Shown here: positions 43,936-51,481 of the stretch, one piece after another
Layout: each line of letters begins with the position of its first letter
Position numbering within the stretch: position 1 is the first letter of the stretch
DNA from: JABDGR01 sp964561455
GTDB taxonomy: Bacteria; Verrucomicrobiota; Verrucomicrobiia; Opitutales; JABDGR01
Direction: 5' to 3'
DNA: 64,000 bases
Assembly (NCBI GenBank): GCA_964561455.1
Contig: CAZLPS010000012.1
Location: forward strand, 1 to 64,000
Notes under the pieces: model-generated
Seen by the model: only the letters and a program-made list of their open reading frames with translations
Databases searched by the model: none
What the model was told of the DNA's origin: nothing
Position numbers and translations under genes: made by a program

Positions 43936-45206
43936 TGTCCTTCGCCCCCCTCATCGAATCCCTTGGCCGCCAGGCCCGCGAAGCCTCCCTCGCCCTGGCC
44001 ACGACTGATGCGTCGCGCAAAAACGCCGCGTTGCTCCGTCTCGCCGTGTTGTTGGGCGAACGCGCCGACGAAATTATCGCCGCGAACCAGAAAGACCTCG
44101 CCGCCGCCGCTGCTGCCGGCCTCCCCAAGCCGATGATTGACCGGTTGACGCTCGACCCCAAGCGTCTTGCCGCCCTCGCCGAGAGCGTTCGCCAGGTCGT
44201 CGCGCTGCCCGACCCCGTCGGCGAGGAACTCGAACGCGTCGTGCGTCCGAACGGTTTGGATATTCGAAAGATTCGCGTCCCCATCGGCGTCATCGCCATC
44301 ATTTATGAGTCGCGCCCCAACGTCACGATTGACTGCGCCATCCTTTGCCTCAAATCCGGCAACGCCTGCATCCTGCGCGGCGGCAAGGAAGCGTTCGAGA
44401 CCAACACCGCCCTCGCCGCGTTGATTGTCCAGGCACTCGCGGATTCCGGCCTGCCCCCGCACGCCGTCCAATTCGTGCCGACCACGGACCGCGCCGCGCT
44501 CGAGCCCCTGCTCAAATTGGATCAATATATTCATTGCATCATTCCCCGCGGCGGCGAGGCGCTCATCCGCTATGTCGCCGACCACGCGACCGTCCCCGTC
44601 ATCAAGCATTTCAAGGGCGTCTGCACGATTTACGTGGATCGCGACGCCGACCCCGCCCTCGCGGAAAGAATCGTCGTCAACGCCAAAACCCAGCGCCCCG
44701 GCGTCTGCAACGCCGCGGAAAATCTCTTCATTCACCAGGACGTGGCCGCCACGCTGCTGCCCAAACTCGCCCACGCCCTCGGCCGGAAAGACGTCGAGTT
44801 GCGCTCCGACCCCGCCGCGCGCGCCCTCCTCAAAAACGAAGCCGGCTTGAAACTCGTCCCTGCGAGTGGCGAAGATTTTTCCACGGAATACATGGATCTC
44901 ATCATGGCCGTGAAAATCGTGCCCAGCCTCGAGGCCGCCATCGCCGACATCAACGAGTTCGGCTCCGCCCACTCCGACGCCATCATCACGCGTAATGAGC
45001 AGGCCGCAAAGAAATTCCTGGCCGGCGTCGATTCCGCCACGGTTTACTGGAACGCCTCGACGCGTTTCACCGACGGCTTCGAATTCGGCCTCGGCGCGGA
45101 AATCGGCATCTCCACTGACCGCCTCCACGCCCGCGGCCCCATGGGCCTGCGGGAATTGTGCACGTATAAATATATCATCTACGGCACCGGCCAAGTCCGG
45201 GAATAG
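43935..45206 (+). CDS. proA: gamma-glutamyl phosphate reductase
   Basis: A 423-residue enzyme that reduces gamma-glutamyl phosphate to glutamate semialdehyde in proline synthesis. It has the family landmarks: IYESRPNVTIDCAILCLKSG, LRGGKEAFETN, the catalytic cysteine in RPGVCNAAE, and the C-terminal TDGFEFGLGAEIGIST and RGPMGLRELCTYKY. Length is normal. proB is not adjacent. Its start codon overlaps the stop of the preceding cassette gene (TAATG), so translation may be coupled to that gene. Confidence 0.95.
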   Translation: MSFAPLIESLGRQAREASLALATTDASRKNAALLRLAVLLGERADEIIAANQKDLAAAAAAGLPKPMIDRLTLDPKRLAALAESVRQVVALPDPVGEELERVVRPNGLDIRKIRVPIGVIAIIYESRPNVTIDCAILCLKSGNACILRGGKEAFETNTALAALIVQALADSGLPPHAVQFVPTTDRAALEPLLKLDQYIHCIIPRGGEALIRYVADHATVPVIKHFKGVCTIYVDRDADPALAERIVVNAKTQRPGVCNAAENLFIHQDVAATLLPKLAHALGRKDVELRSDPAARALLKNEAGLKLVPASGEDFSTEYMDLIMAVKIVPSLEAAIADINEFGSAHSDAIITRNEQAAKKFLAGVDSATVYWNASTRFTDGFEFGLGAEIGISTDRLHARGPMGLRELCTYKYIIYGTGQVRE

Positions 45207-45210
45207 GGAA

Positions 45211-45303
45211 CACTGAAAATTTCTCACGCGAAGCCGCGAAGTCGCGAAGGGGCGGAAATGGTCGTGCTTCGCGAATTCGCGGCTTCGCGTGAACCCTCAG
45301 TGT
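45211..45303. terminator. long inverted repeat of TTCGCGG-type words between convergent genes
   Basis: The arms are 45211-45249 and 45267-45303. Both contain CACGCGAAGCCGCGAA or its complement, with CACTGA/TCAGTG at the ends. It lies between convergent proA and hom, suiting a bidirectional terminator. A half-copy of the same words is at 16029-16056. Confidence 0.65.
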
Positions 45304-45352
45304 CTTGCCGTTGCCTTGGCCTTCTTAATTTTTAATTCTTCCTTTTTAATTT

Positions 45353-46687
45353 CTACAACCCCTCATCCTCCAAAATCCGCAGCAAAAACGGCGCGCCCAT
45401 CACCGCGCGCAACTTTTTCAATTGGCGGCACGCCTGATGCACGCTCTGTTCGTTCGAGGCATGGGTCGTGAAAATAATTTCGGCCGTTTTCGTCGCGCGG
45501 TCCTCGTGCTGAATCATCGTCGCAATCGAAATCTGGTGGTCCGCCAGTGCGCGCGCGACTTCCGCCAGCACGCCCGGCCGGTCATGCACCGACAGCCGCA
45601 GATAATAGCGCCCGGTGATTTCCGCCAGCGACGCAATCTCAATGCCTGACCCGAGACGCGTGTACGTCGCCTCGTCCTCCTCGCAAATCACCGGCGGCGG
45701 CGCGCCGCGCAACGCCACCACCGCGTCGGCAATGTCGCTCAGCACGGCGCTCGCGGTGGCGTCCTGCCCCGCGCCACGGCCCACCAGCAGCGTCGAGCCC
45801 GCCACGTCCGCGCACAGGCAAATGCCGTTAAACACGTCATTCACGGACGCCAGCAGGTTGCCCACCGGCAGCAGGCACGGATGCACCCGGGCGAAGACGC
45901 GGTTCGTCGCAAAATCGCGGCTGATGATCGCCAGCAGTTTGATGGTGTAGCCCAGTTCGCGGGCATACGACAAATCCCGCGGCGTGATGTCGCGAATGCC
46001 CTGCACCAGCATCTGCTTCGGCTTGATCCAGCGCCCATGCGCCAGATAGGCGAGAATCACCGCCTTGTGCGCCGCGTCCCACCCATCCACGTCCAGCGAT
46101 TCATCCGCCTCGGCATAACCCAGCCGCTTTGCGTCCGCCAGCACTTCGGCAAACGGCCGCCCTTCCTTTGTCATCCGCGTCAGGATGTAATTGCAGGTGC
46201 CGTTCAAAATTCCATAGATGAGCCGGAAGCGGTTCGCAATCAGCCCCTCGCGCAGCACTTTGATGATCGGAATGCCGCCCGCCACGCTTGCCTCGAAAAA
46301 GTAATGGCCCCGCCCGCGTTGCACCAAACGGAACAATTCCGCCCCGTGTTCGCACAGCAGCGCCTTGTTCCCGGTGACCACCACTTTGTTTAACGTCAAC
46401 GCCCGCACCGTCAATTCGCGCGCCTTGGTGACCCCGCCGATGAGTTCGCAGACGATGTCAATGGTCGGATCGTCCACGATCGCAGCCAAATCCGTTGTCA
46501 GGCACGACGCCGGCACCTTGACCTCCCGTTTCTTCTTCAAATCACGTACCCCCACCCGCGCAATTTCCAAATCCACCCCCAGCCGCCGCGACAGCGCCAC
46601 CCGGTTATTATGCAAATGTTTCCACACGCCCTGGCCGACAGTGCCAAAGCCGAGCAAGCCGATGCGAATGGTGCGTTGGGTGGGCAT
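45353..46687 (-). CDS. hom: homoserine dehydrogenase
   Basis: A 444-residue monofunctional enzyme that reduces aspartate semialdehyde to homoserine. It shows the NAD(P) fold (IGLLGFGTVGQGV), the central catalytic region (FEASVAGGIPIIKVLREGL, ILNGTCNYILTRM, DGWDAAHKA) and a C-terminal ACT domain (YYLRLSVHDRPGVLAEVARAL) for feedback control by threonine. It lies downstream of plsY on the same strand with a 123-bp gap. Confidence 0.95.
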   Translation of the reverse strand: MPTQRTIRIGLLGFGTVGQGVWKHLHNNRVALSRRLGVDLEIARVGVRDLKKKREVKVPASCLTTDLAAIVDDPTIDIVCELIGGVTKARELTVRALTLNKVVVTGNKALLCEHGAELFRLVQRGRGHYFFEASVAGGIPIIKVLREGLIANRFRLIYGILNGTCNYILTRMTKEGRPFAEVLADAKRLGYAEADESLDVDGWDAAHKAVILAYLAHGRWIKPKQMLVQGIRDITPRDLSYARELGYTIKLLAIISRDFATNRVFARVHPCLLPVGNLLASVNDVFNGICLCADVAGSTLLVGRGAGQDATASAVLSDIADAVVALRGAPPPVICEEDEATYTRLGSGIEIASLAEITGRYYLRLSVHDRPGVLAEVARALADHQISIATMIQHEDRATKTAEIIFTTHASNEQSVHQACRQLKKLRAVMGAPFLLRILEDEGL

Positions 46688-46757
46688 GGGAGGCAGGAGA
46701 GAAGGTAGAATATAGAAGGTAGAAGGTAGAATTAAAGACCATTAATCAGCAAAGGCG

Positions 46758-46876
46758 AATGAAGCGATTGAGGCCACTGAGGCGAAAAAATGGGCAAAAC
46801 ACCATTTAATTCAATGGTCCTTCTTCCCCTCTGCTCCTTTGTTCCCTTGCTCCTCAGTTGCCTCAGTCGCCTTCTT
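46758..46876. repeat. inverted pair of GAGGCNACT-type repeats around the plsY 3' end
   Basis: GCGATTGAGGCCACTGAGGC (from 46764) is mirrored by CCTCAGTTGCCTCAGTCGCC (46852-46871) inside the last codons of plsY. The pair could form a hairpin that includes the stop codon region. Confidence 0.6.
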
Positions 46877-47566
46877 CCTCCCAAACTTATGCTCCGTCCC
46901 CTCCATCAATCGTTTTAAATTTGCCCGGTGCCGCACCAGGATCAGCATCGCTAAAACAAAACTCAACCCCAGCAACTCCCTGGGCTCATGGAACACCGCC
47001 GCGAATGGCATCAGCGACAACCCAAACAAGATGGACGCCAGTGACACGTACTTCGATGCGAAAAACACCGCGTTCCACACCAACAGGGCGCACAGCGTCG
47101 GCAGCGGCATGATCGCCATCAGCCCGCCAATGGTCGTCGCCACACCCTTGCCCCCGCGAAAACGAAGAAATATCGAAAAACTGTGCCCGGCCACCGCGCC
47201 GACCAGCCCCGCAATGCCCATCCACATAATCTTATCCTCGCCCAACGTAAGCCAAGTGATCCGCAGATTCTCCATCGACCATGGGCCGGGCGAGTCAAGT
47301 TTCCCCATAACATACTCGTCCACAGCGAGAGGGCGAAAATGCGCTGCAAACATCGGCCAATGTGCCGCCACGAAGCCCTTCAGAAAATCGAGGAAAAACA
47401 CGCAATAGCCGGGGCCCTTGCCGAGCACGCGAATGACGTTGGTCGCGCCCGGATTGCCGCTGCCGGCCTTAAAGATATCGACGCCCCGCCGGCGCGCCAC
47501 CAGCACGGCGAATGAGATCGAGCCGAGCAGGTAGCCGATGAGGGCGGCTGCAACAATGAACCACAT
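46811..47566 (-). CDS. plsY: glycerol-3-phosphate acyltransferase PlsY
   Basis: A 251-residue polytopic membrane enzyme transferring acyl groups from acyl-phosphate to glycerol 3-phosphate. Motif 1 (GYLLGSISFAV), motif 2 (GSGNPGATNV) and motif 3 (RFRGGKGVAT) are all present. I prefer ATG 47566 because the extra nine residues from 47593 are encoded by an AAGGTAGA-type repeat. The last 20 or so residues (RKKATEATEEQGNKGAEGKK) are hydrophilic and repeat-derived, unlike normal PlsY ends. About 30 residues are inserted before motif 3 compared with compact homologues. Confidence 0.93.
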   Translation of the reverse strand: MWFIVAAALIGYLLGSISFAVLVARRRGVDIFKAGSGNPGATNVIRVLGKGPGYCVFFLDFLKGFVAAHWPMFAAHFRPLAVDEYVMGKLDSPGPWSMENLRITWLTLGEDKIMWMGIAGLVGAVAGHSFSIFLRFRGGKGVATTIGGLMAIMPLPTLCALLVWNAVFFASKYVSLASILFGLSLMPFAAVFHEPRELLGLSFVLAMLILVRHRANLKRLMEGTEHKFGRKKATEATEEQGNKGAEGKKDH

Positions 47567-47724
47567 GGAAGGGAAGAAGGTAGAAGGAAGCATCCCCCAG
47601 TGAAAGCCATAAAATCGCGTCGCCCTTCCCTTCTGACTTCTCCGCCCCCCATCTGACCCGACCCCGACTCCCCATCTCGGTTTTACTCTTCACTCTTCAC
47701 CCTTCACTCTTTAACTTTTCCGCC

Positions 47725-48186
47725 ATGCAATCCCTGTTCATCTTCCTGCAATGCTTCCTCATCTTCCTGTTTCTCATTCAGGACACCGTTAACCTCGCGC
47801 CCTTCAATAACCTCCGCGCGCAAATCAAATTCCTCGGTTGGACCAAAACCCTCCTCGGCACGGCCATGATGACCGGCTTGGCGGTAGCCAGCCTCGCCCT
47901 CGCCCTCCACTACCGCGGCGCCCCGCTCCCCCTCGGCGCCAAAATCTTCTATGTCTGCTGGTGGAGCATGCTCATGCTCGGCATGTATGCGTCCTGGTAT
48001 AAACCCTATCTCTTCGGCCCGACCCCCAAAGAAATGGACATGTATAATCAACTCTTCGCCGGCACTCACTCCGTCCTCCCCATTCGCCGCGGCTTCCCCG
48101 GCCCCAACACTTTTCATCTGTTCATGCATTTCTTCATGGTCGCCTGCGCGGCCCTCGGATTCTTGAGGGTGGCGGGCGTGTTTTAG
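47725..48186 (+). CDS. small integral membrane protein of unknown function
   Basis: A 153-residue protein with hydrophobic segments at about 1-20 (MQSLFIFLQCFLIFLFLI), 44-62, 74-93 and 131-150. Polar motifs include WYKPYLFGPTPKEMDMYNQL and a His-rich start of the last helix (HLFMHFFMV). I do not recognise the family. It is divergently placed from plsY. Confidence 0.65.
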   Translation: MQSLFIFLQCFLIFLFLIQDTVNLAPFNNLRAQIKFLGWTKTLLGTAMMTGLAVASLALALHYRGAPLPLGAKIFYVCWWSMLMLGMYASWYKPYLFGPTPKEMDMYNQLFAGTHSVLPIRRGFPGPNTFHLFMHFFMVACAALGFLRVAGVF

Positions 48187-48227
48187 CCATTTAGTCGAGT
48201 TCGTTGCGCCCAACCGCCCAAGCCAGA

Positions 48228-48444
48228 CTACCAACCCAGGCGGATGATGCCGGGAACCAAATCGAAATGCCGATCCCGGGTTAAAACCGGCAGGTCATGT
48301 TGCCGCGCCAGCGCTGCAATCCATAAGTCATTTTCCGGGATCAGGTGACACCGGCAGACAGGGATACTCTGACGCCGCGATCCTTTCCACCACTTCGCTG
48401 CGGTCGCGCAAAAAATCAGATAACGCGTTGGTATCAAGAATCAT
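48228..48444 (-). pseudogene. vapC-type PIN toxin gene with internal deletion and frameshift
   Basis: Reading from ATG 48444, which overlaps the antitoxin stop in an ATGA, the frame begins MILDTNALSDFLRDRSEVVE, the exact opening of a VapC PIN domain. It then runs into a stop after about 38 codons. Another frame continues PENDLWIAALARQHDLPVLT and RDRHFD, the C-terminal catalytic half. About half the usual 130 residues are missing between them. The toxin is therefore almost certainly inactive. Confidence 0.75.
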
Positions 48445-48695
48445 TTCCAATCGTCGGGATTCACCCTTTCAAATTCTTCCGCAATCAACTTATCCACTTG
48501 ATCCAATTCCATGGAGTATTCCTTCAACGCTCCGGCCATTTTCATCCATGGCTTCGCTGCCGTGCGGACCGGGGTTGCCTCCACTTTCTCCTTTACGGCC
48601 GCGGCCACGAACTCGGGCAATGTTTGGCCCTGGGCCGCAGCTTGAGCTTTGGCCGCATGCATAAGTTTGCGGGGTAATTCCAGGGTGGCCTTCAC
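48441..48695 (-). CDS. VapB-like antitoxin
   Basis: An 84-residue protein with an N-terminal ribbon-helix-helix pattern (KATLELPRKLMHAAKAQAAA then LPEFVAAAVKEKV) and a toxin-binding-like C-terminus (FERVNPDDWK). Its stop overlaps the start of the toxin gene by 4 bp, as is usual in vapBC pairs. The toxin partner is broken, so this may be an orphan autorepressor. Confidence 0.7.
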   Translation of the reverse strand: MKATLELPRKLMHAAKAQAAAQGQTLPEFVAAAVKEKVEATPVRTAAKPWMKMAGALKEYSMELDQVDKLIAEEFERVNPDDWK

Positions 48696-48737
48696 GAGCT
48701 GTTACCTAATGCAGAATCTGGCGAAAGGCAACGCGTC

Positions 48738-50324
48738 TCACACCGTAATCACCTGCAGCCCCAGAATCGCCGGGTGGTTCCGAATTTCCCGCAACGCCTC
48801 CTCCGACGGCTTGCTGTCCAGTTGGTAGATCGCCAGCGCTTCATTTTTCGCGCTCCGGCTCAGCGACATGTTCGCGATGTTCACCTGATGCTTCCCCAAC
48901 ACCGTGCCCAACATGCCGACTATTCCCGGCACGTCGCGGTTGCGCAACACCAGCAGATACCCGCTCGGCGTCACTTCGACGCTGTGATTGAGCAAATGAA
49001 CCAGACGCGGATTCTGCGCCGTGCCGATCAGCGTGCCCGACACCACCGTGCTCTTCCCTTCGTGGTCAATCGCCTCGATTTGCACGAGCTCCGTGTAATC
49101 CGCCGGCGTGGACGACTTCGTCGTCTCCACCACGATGCCCAGTTGCTGGATGCGCAACGGCGCATTGACGTCCGTGACATCCGTGCCACTGATGCGCCGC
49201 AGGTACCCGCGCTGAATTGCGCGCGTCAAGGGGTTGGCGTCAATTTCGCAGACCTTGCCGAAATACGTGATACGGAGCTTTTCAATTTTCTCCGGCGCAA
49301 TTTGCTGGAGGATGGCGCCGAGCTTTTCCCCCAGCGTGAAATAGGGCCGCAATAGCGCCAGCGTGTGCGCGTCCACCGACGGCATGTTCACCGCGTTGCG
49401 TACGACGCCGCCGTTCAGGACTGCGGCCAGCGCTTCCGCGACTTCAATGCCGACAAGCTCCTGGGCCTCCGTGGTCGAAGCGCCGAGGTGCGGCGTCAGC
49501 ACCACATTGGCGAGCTTCCGCAGCGGATGGTCGGCGGCGAGCGGTTCGTCTTCAAAAACGTCGAGGCCGGCGGCGGCCACGTGACCTGATTGCAGCGCCG
49601 CCACGAGCGCGCTTTCTTTAATGATGCCGCCGCGCGCGCAATTAAAAATGCGCACGCCCTTCTTCATCTTCGCGAACGCTGCCTCATCCACCATGTACTT
49701 GGTGTCATCGGTCAGTGGCATGTGCACCGTGATGTAGTCCGCTTTGGCAAATATATCTGCCGTACCAACCATTTCGACATCCAATGCCTTCGCCCGGGCT
49801 GCCGTTAAGTACGGATCATACGCCAGCACCTTCATGCCGAAGGCCTGCGCCCGCTTCGCGACTTCCGCTCCGATGCGGCCCAAGCCGAGCACCCCGAGAA
49901 GCTTCTGGTTGAGTTCGATGCCCGAAAAGCTTTTGCGATCCCATTGACCGGCCTTCATCGAGGCCCCGGCCTGCACGATCGGGCGGGCTCCGCAAAGCAT
50001 GTGCGTAAAAGTAAGCTCCGCCGTCGCAATCGTATTACCCGACGGCGTGTTCATGACGATGATGCCCCGTTCCGTAGCTGCCTCAACATCAATGTTATCC
50101 ACACCCACGCCGGCCCGACCAACGGCCTTGAGTTTGGGCGCTGCGGCAATCACCTCGCGCGTGATCTTCGTCTCGCTACGCACCGCGATCGCATCCACAT
50201 CCTTGACCAGCTCGAGAATCTTTTCGGGCTTGGAACCGATGGCCACGATGACTTCGAAGCCCGGCTGCTTTTTCAAGTAGTCGATGCCCGTTTGCGAGAT
50301 TTTGTCGGCAACAAGGATTTTCAT
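48738..50324 (-). CDS. serA: D-3-phosphoglycerate dehydrogenase
   Basis: A 528-residue enzyme of the long SerA type, first step of serine synthesis. It begins MKILVADKISQTGIDYLKK. The NAD-binding motif is LLGVLGLGRIGAEVAKRA, catalytic regions include ARGGIIKE and LTPHLGASTTEAQ, and an intervening regulatory domain and a C-terminal ACT domain (YLLVLRNRDVPGIVGMLGTV) follow. ATG 50324 is chosen from homology; the frame is open to 50489 but that part is noncoding in character. Confidence 0.95.
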   Translation of the reverse strand: MKILVADKISQTGIDYLKKQPGFEVIVAIGSKPEKILELVKDVDAIAVRSETKITREVIAAAPKLKAVGRAGVGVDNIDVEAATERGIIVMNTPSGNTIATAELTFTHMLCGARPIVQAGASMKAGQWDRKSFSGIELNQKLLGVLGLGRIGAEVAKRAQAFGMKVLAYDPYLTAARAKALDVEMVGTADIFAKADYITVHMPLTDDTKYMVDEAAFAKMKKGVRIFNCARGGIIKESALVAALQSGHVAAAGLDVFEDEPLAADHPLRKLANVVLTPHLGASTTEAQELVGIEVAEALAAVLNGGVVRNAVNMPSVDAHTLALLRPYFTLGEKLGAILQQIAPEKIEKLRITYFGKVCEIDANPLTRAIQRGYLRRISGTDVTDVNAPLRIQQLGIVVETTKSSTPADYTELVQIEAIDHEGKSTVVSGTLIGTAQNPRLVHLLNHSVEVTPSGYLLVLRNRDVPGIVGMLGTVLGKHQVNIANMSLSRSAKNEALAIYQLDSKPSEEALREIRNHPAILGLQVITV

Positions 50325-50525
50325 GACGGGAAGATTACGGAATGATGATGACGGCACGTTTCCCCGCTCAGGGGAAGGGGCGATTAAACGCCTAACGCGC
50401 CGAAAGGCAAGCCCAGCCCGCGTTACTACCCCAACCAACATTACCCCTAATGGGGGGAAAAACTTGACATCACCCCCTGTTGCCTGCAACTTCCCCCGCT
50501 TTACCTTGTTTTAAAAGCTTACCCT

Positions 50526-51158
50526 ATGCAAAAGAAACTCTCCCTCCTTGCGGCCAGCTCCTTTGCTGGCCTCGCCCTTGTCATCAGCTCCTTGAACGCA
50601 GCAGATGCTCCCGCGCCCGCCGCGTCCAGCGCCTCGGCCTCTGGCTCGGGCATGGCTGCCCCGGCTGCATCGGGCATGCCTCGCGGCGCTGCGGCGCCAG
50701 CTGCACCCGACCTCTCCAAACTCGTTGCCGCCTCCGACAAAAAGGGGCTCCTCTTCGAGAAGGACGTCTTCCCCATTCTCAAGGCCTCCTGCTCCGGTTG
50801 TCACGTCAACCCGACTCGCAATCCCAGCGGTGGCCTGAACCTCACCTCCTTGGAATTGGCCCTCAAAGGTCGCAATGCCGCCAAGGACATTGTTGCTGGC
50901 CACGGTGACCAAAGTTTGCTACTCCTCTACGCCTCCGACGCCGTGAAGGGCAAGGAAATGCCCCCGATGAACGGTCGCGTCGCGCACCCGCCCATTAAGG
51001 CCGAAGACCTCGCCATCGTCCGCGCCTGGCTTGATCAGGGTGCCAAGGGCGACCCCGCTGCCGCCGCAGCCGCCGCCGCTTCGAGCGCCGCCGCTTCCGG
51101 ATCCGGTGCTGCCAAGCCCGCCGCCGCCAGCGCCTCCGCCTCGGGAAGCGCGAAATAA
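50526..51158 (+). CDS. exported cytochrome c-like heme protein
   Basis: A 210-residue protein with a signal peptide (KKLSLLAASSFAGLALVISS) and a planctomycete/verrucomicrobial-type cytochrome c domain: the heme-binding CSGCH lies at about residue 90, SGGLNLTS follows, then a candidate axial Met in KEMPPMNGR and the closing AIVRAWLDQGAKG. Both ends are Ala/Ser-rich low-complexity stretches (SASASGSG), probably disordered. It probably shuttles electrons in the periplasm. It is transcribed alone, divergent from serA, and ends at a strong terminator. Confidence 0.8.
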   Translation: MQKKLSLLAASSFAGLALVISSLNAADAPAPAASSASASGSGMAAPAASGMPRGAAAPAAPDLSKLVAASDKKGLLFEKDVFPILKASCSGCHVNPTRNPSGGLNLTSLELALKGRNAAKDIVAGHGDQSLLLLYASDAVKGKEMPPMNGRVAHPPIKAEDLAIVRAWLDQGAKGDPAAAAAAAASSAAASGSGAAKPAAASASASGSAK

Positions 51159-51191
51159 GCCCGCTGCTCCCGCAGCGATCGCTTCCATCAT

Positions 51192-51226
51192 CAGGCCCGG
51201 CTTTGCAGCCGGGCCTGATTTTTTTT
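51192..51226 (+). terminator. Rho-independent terminator of the cytochrome gene
   Basis: An 11-bp perfect stem CAGGCCCGGCT (51192-51202) / AGCCGGGCCTG (51207-51217) with loop TTGC is followed by a run of eight T (51219-51226). It is the clearest intrinsic terminator in the window. Confidence 0.92.
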
Positions 51227-51481
51227 CAAAGTCTCCCAGCCATCCTCCCGTTCAAACCGCCCCACAGGTCGGACCCGTCTGACTCGTCCGACTTGTCCGA
51301 CCGCCCAACCTAAACCCTGGCATTAAACACCCGGTGTTCAATGTTGACCCCTCCGCCCTTCGCCCTCAGCACTTCTTAATTCAATATTCTTAATTCTTAA
51401 TTCCCGAATGTCACCATCCTGCAATTGACCCCGCCCGAAATTCGCATTGGCATGAGGCTCGCCCGACTCCCCCGGCCCTTC
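51227..51481. other. intergenic with GTCCGACTT and TTCTTAATTC repeats
   Basis: It holds CGTCTGACTCGTCCGACTTG, then TCCGACC (nonamer family of 11057, inverted), and TTCTTAATTCTTAATTCC near 51390. A longer frame of the chromate transporter starts here at a TTG but is not preferred. Confidence 0.6.

Noticed and set aside
50464..50516. TTGACA as the -35 box of the cytochrome gene
   Set aside because: No reasonable -10 hexamer lies 16-18 bp downstream; TACCTT and TTTAAA are too far away.
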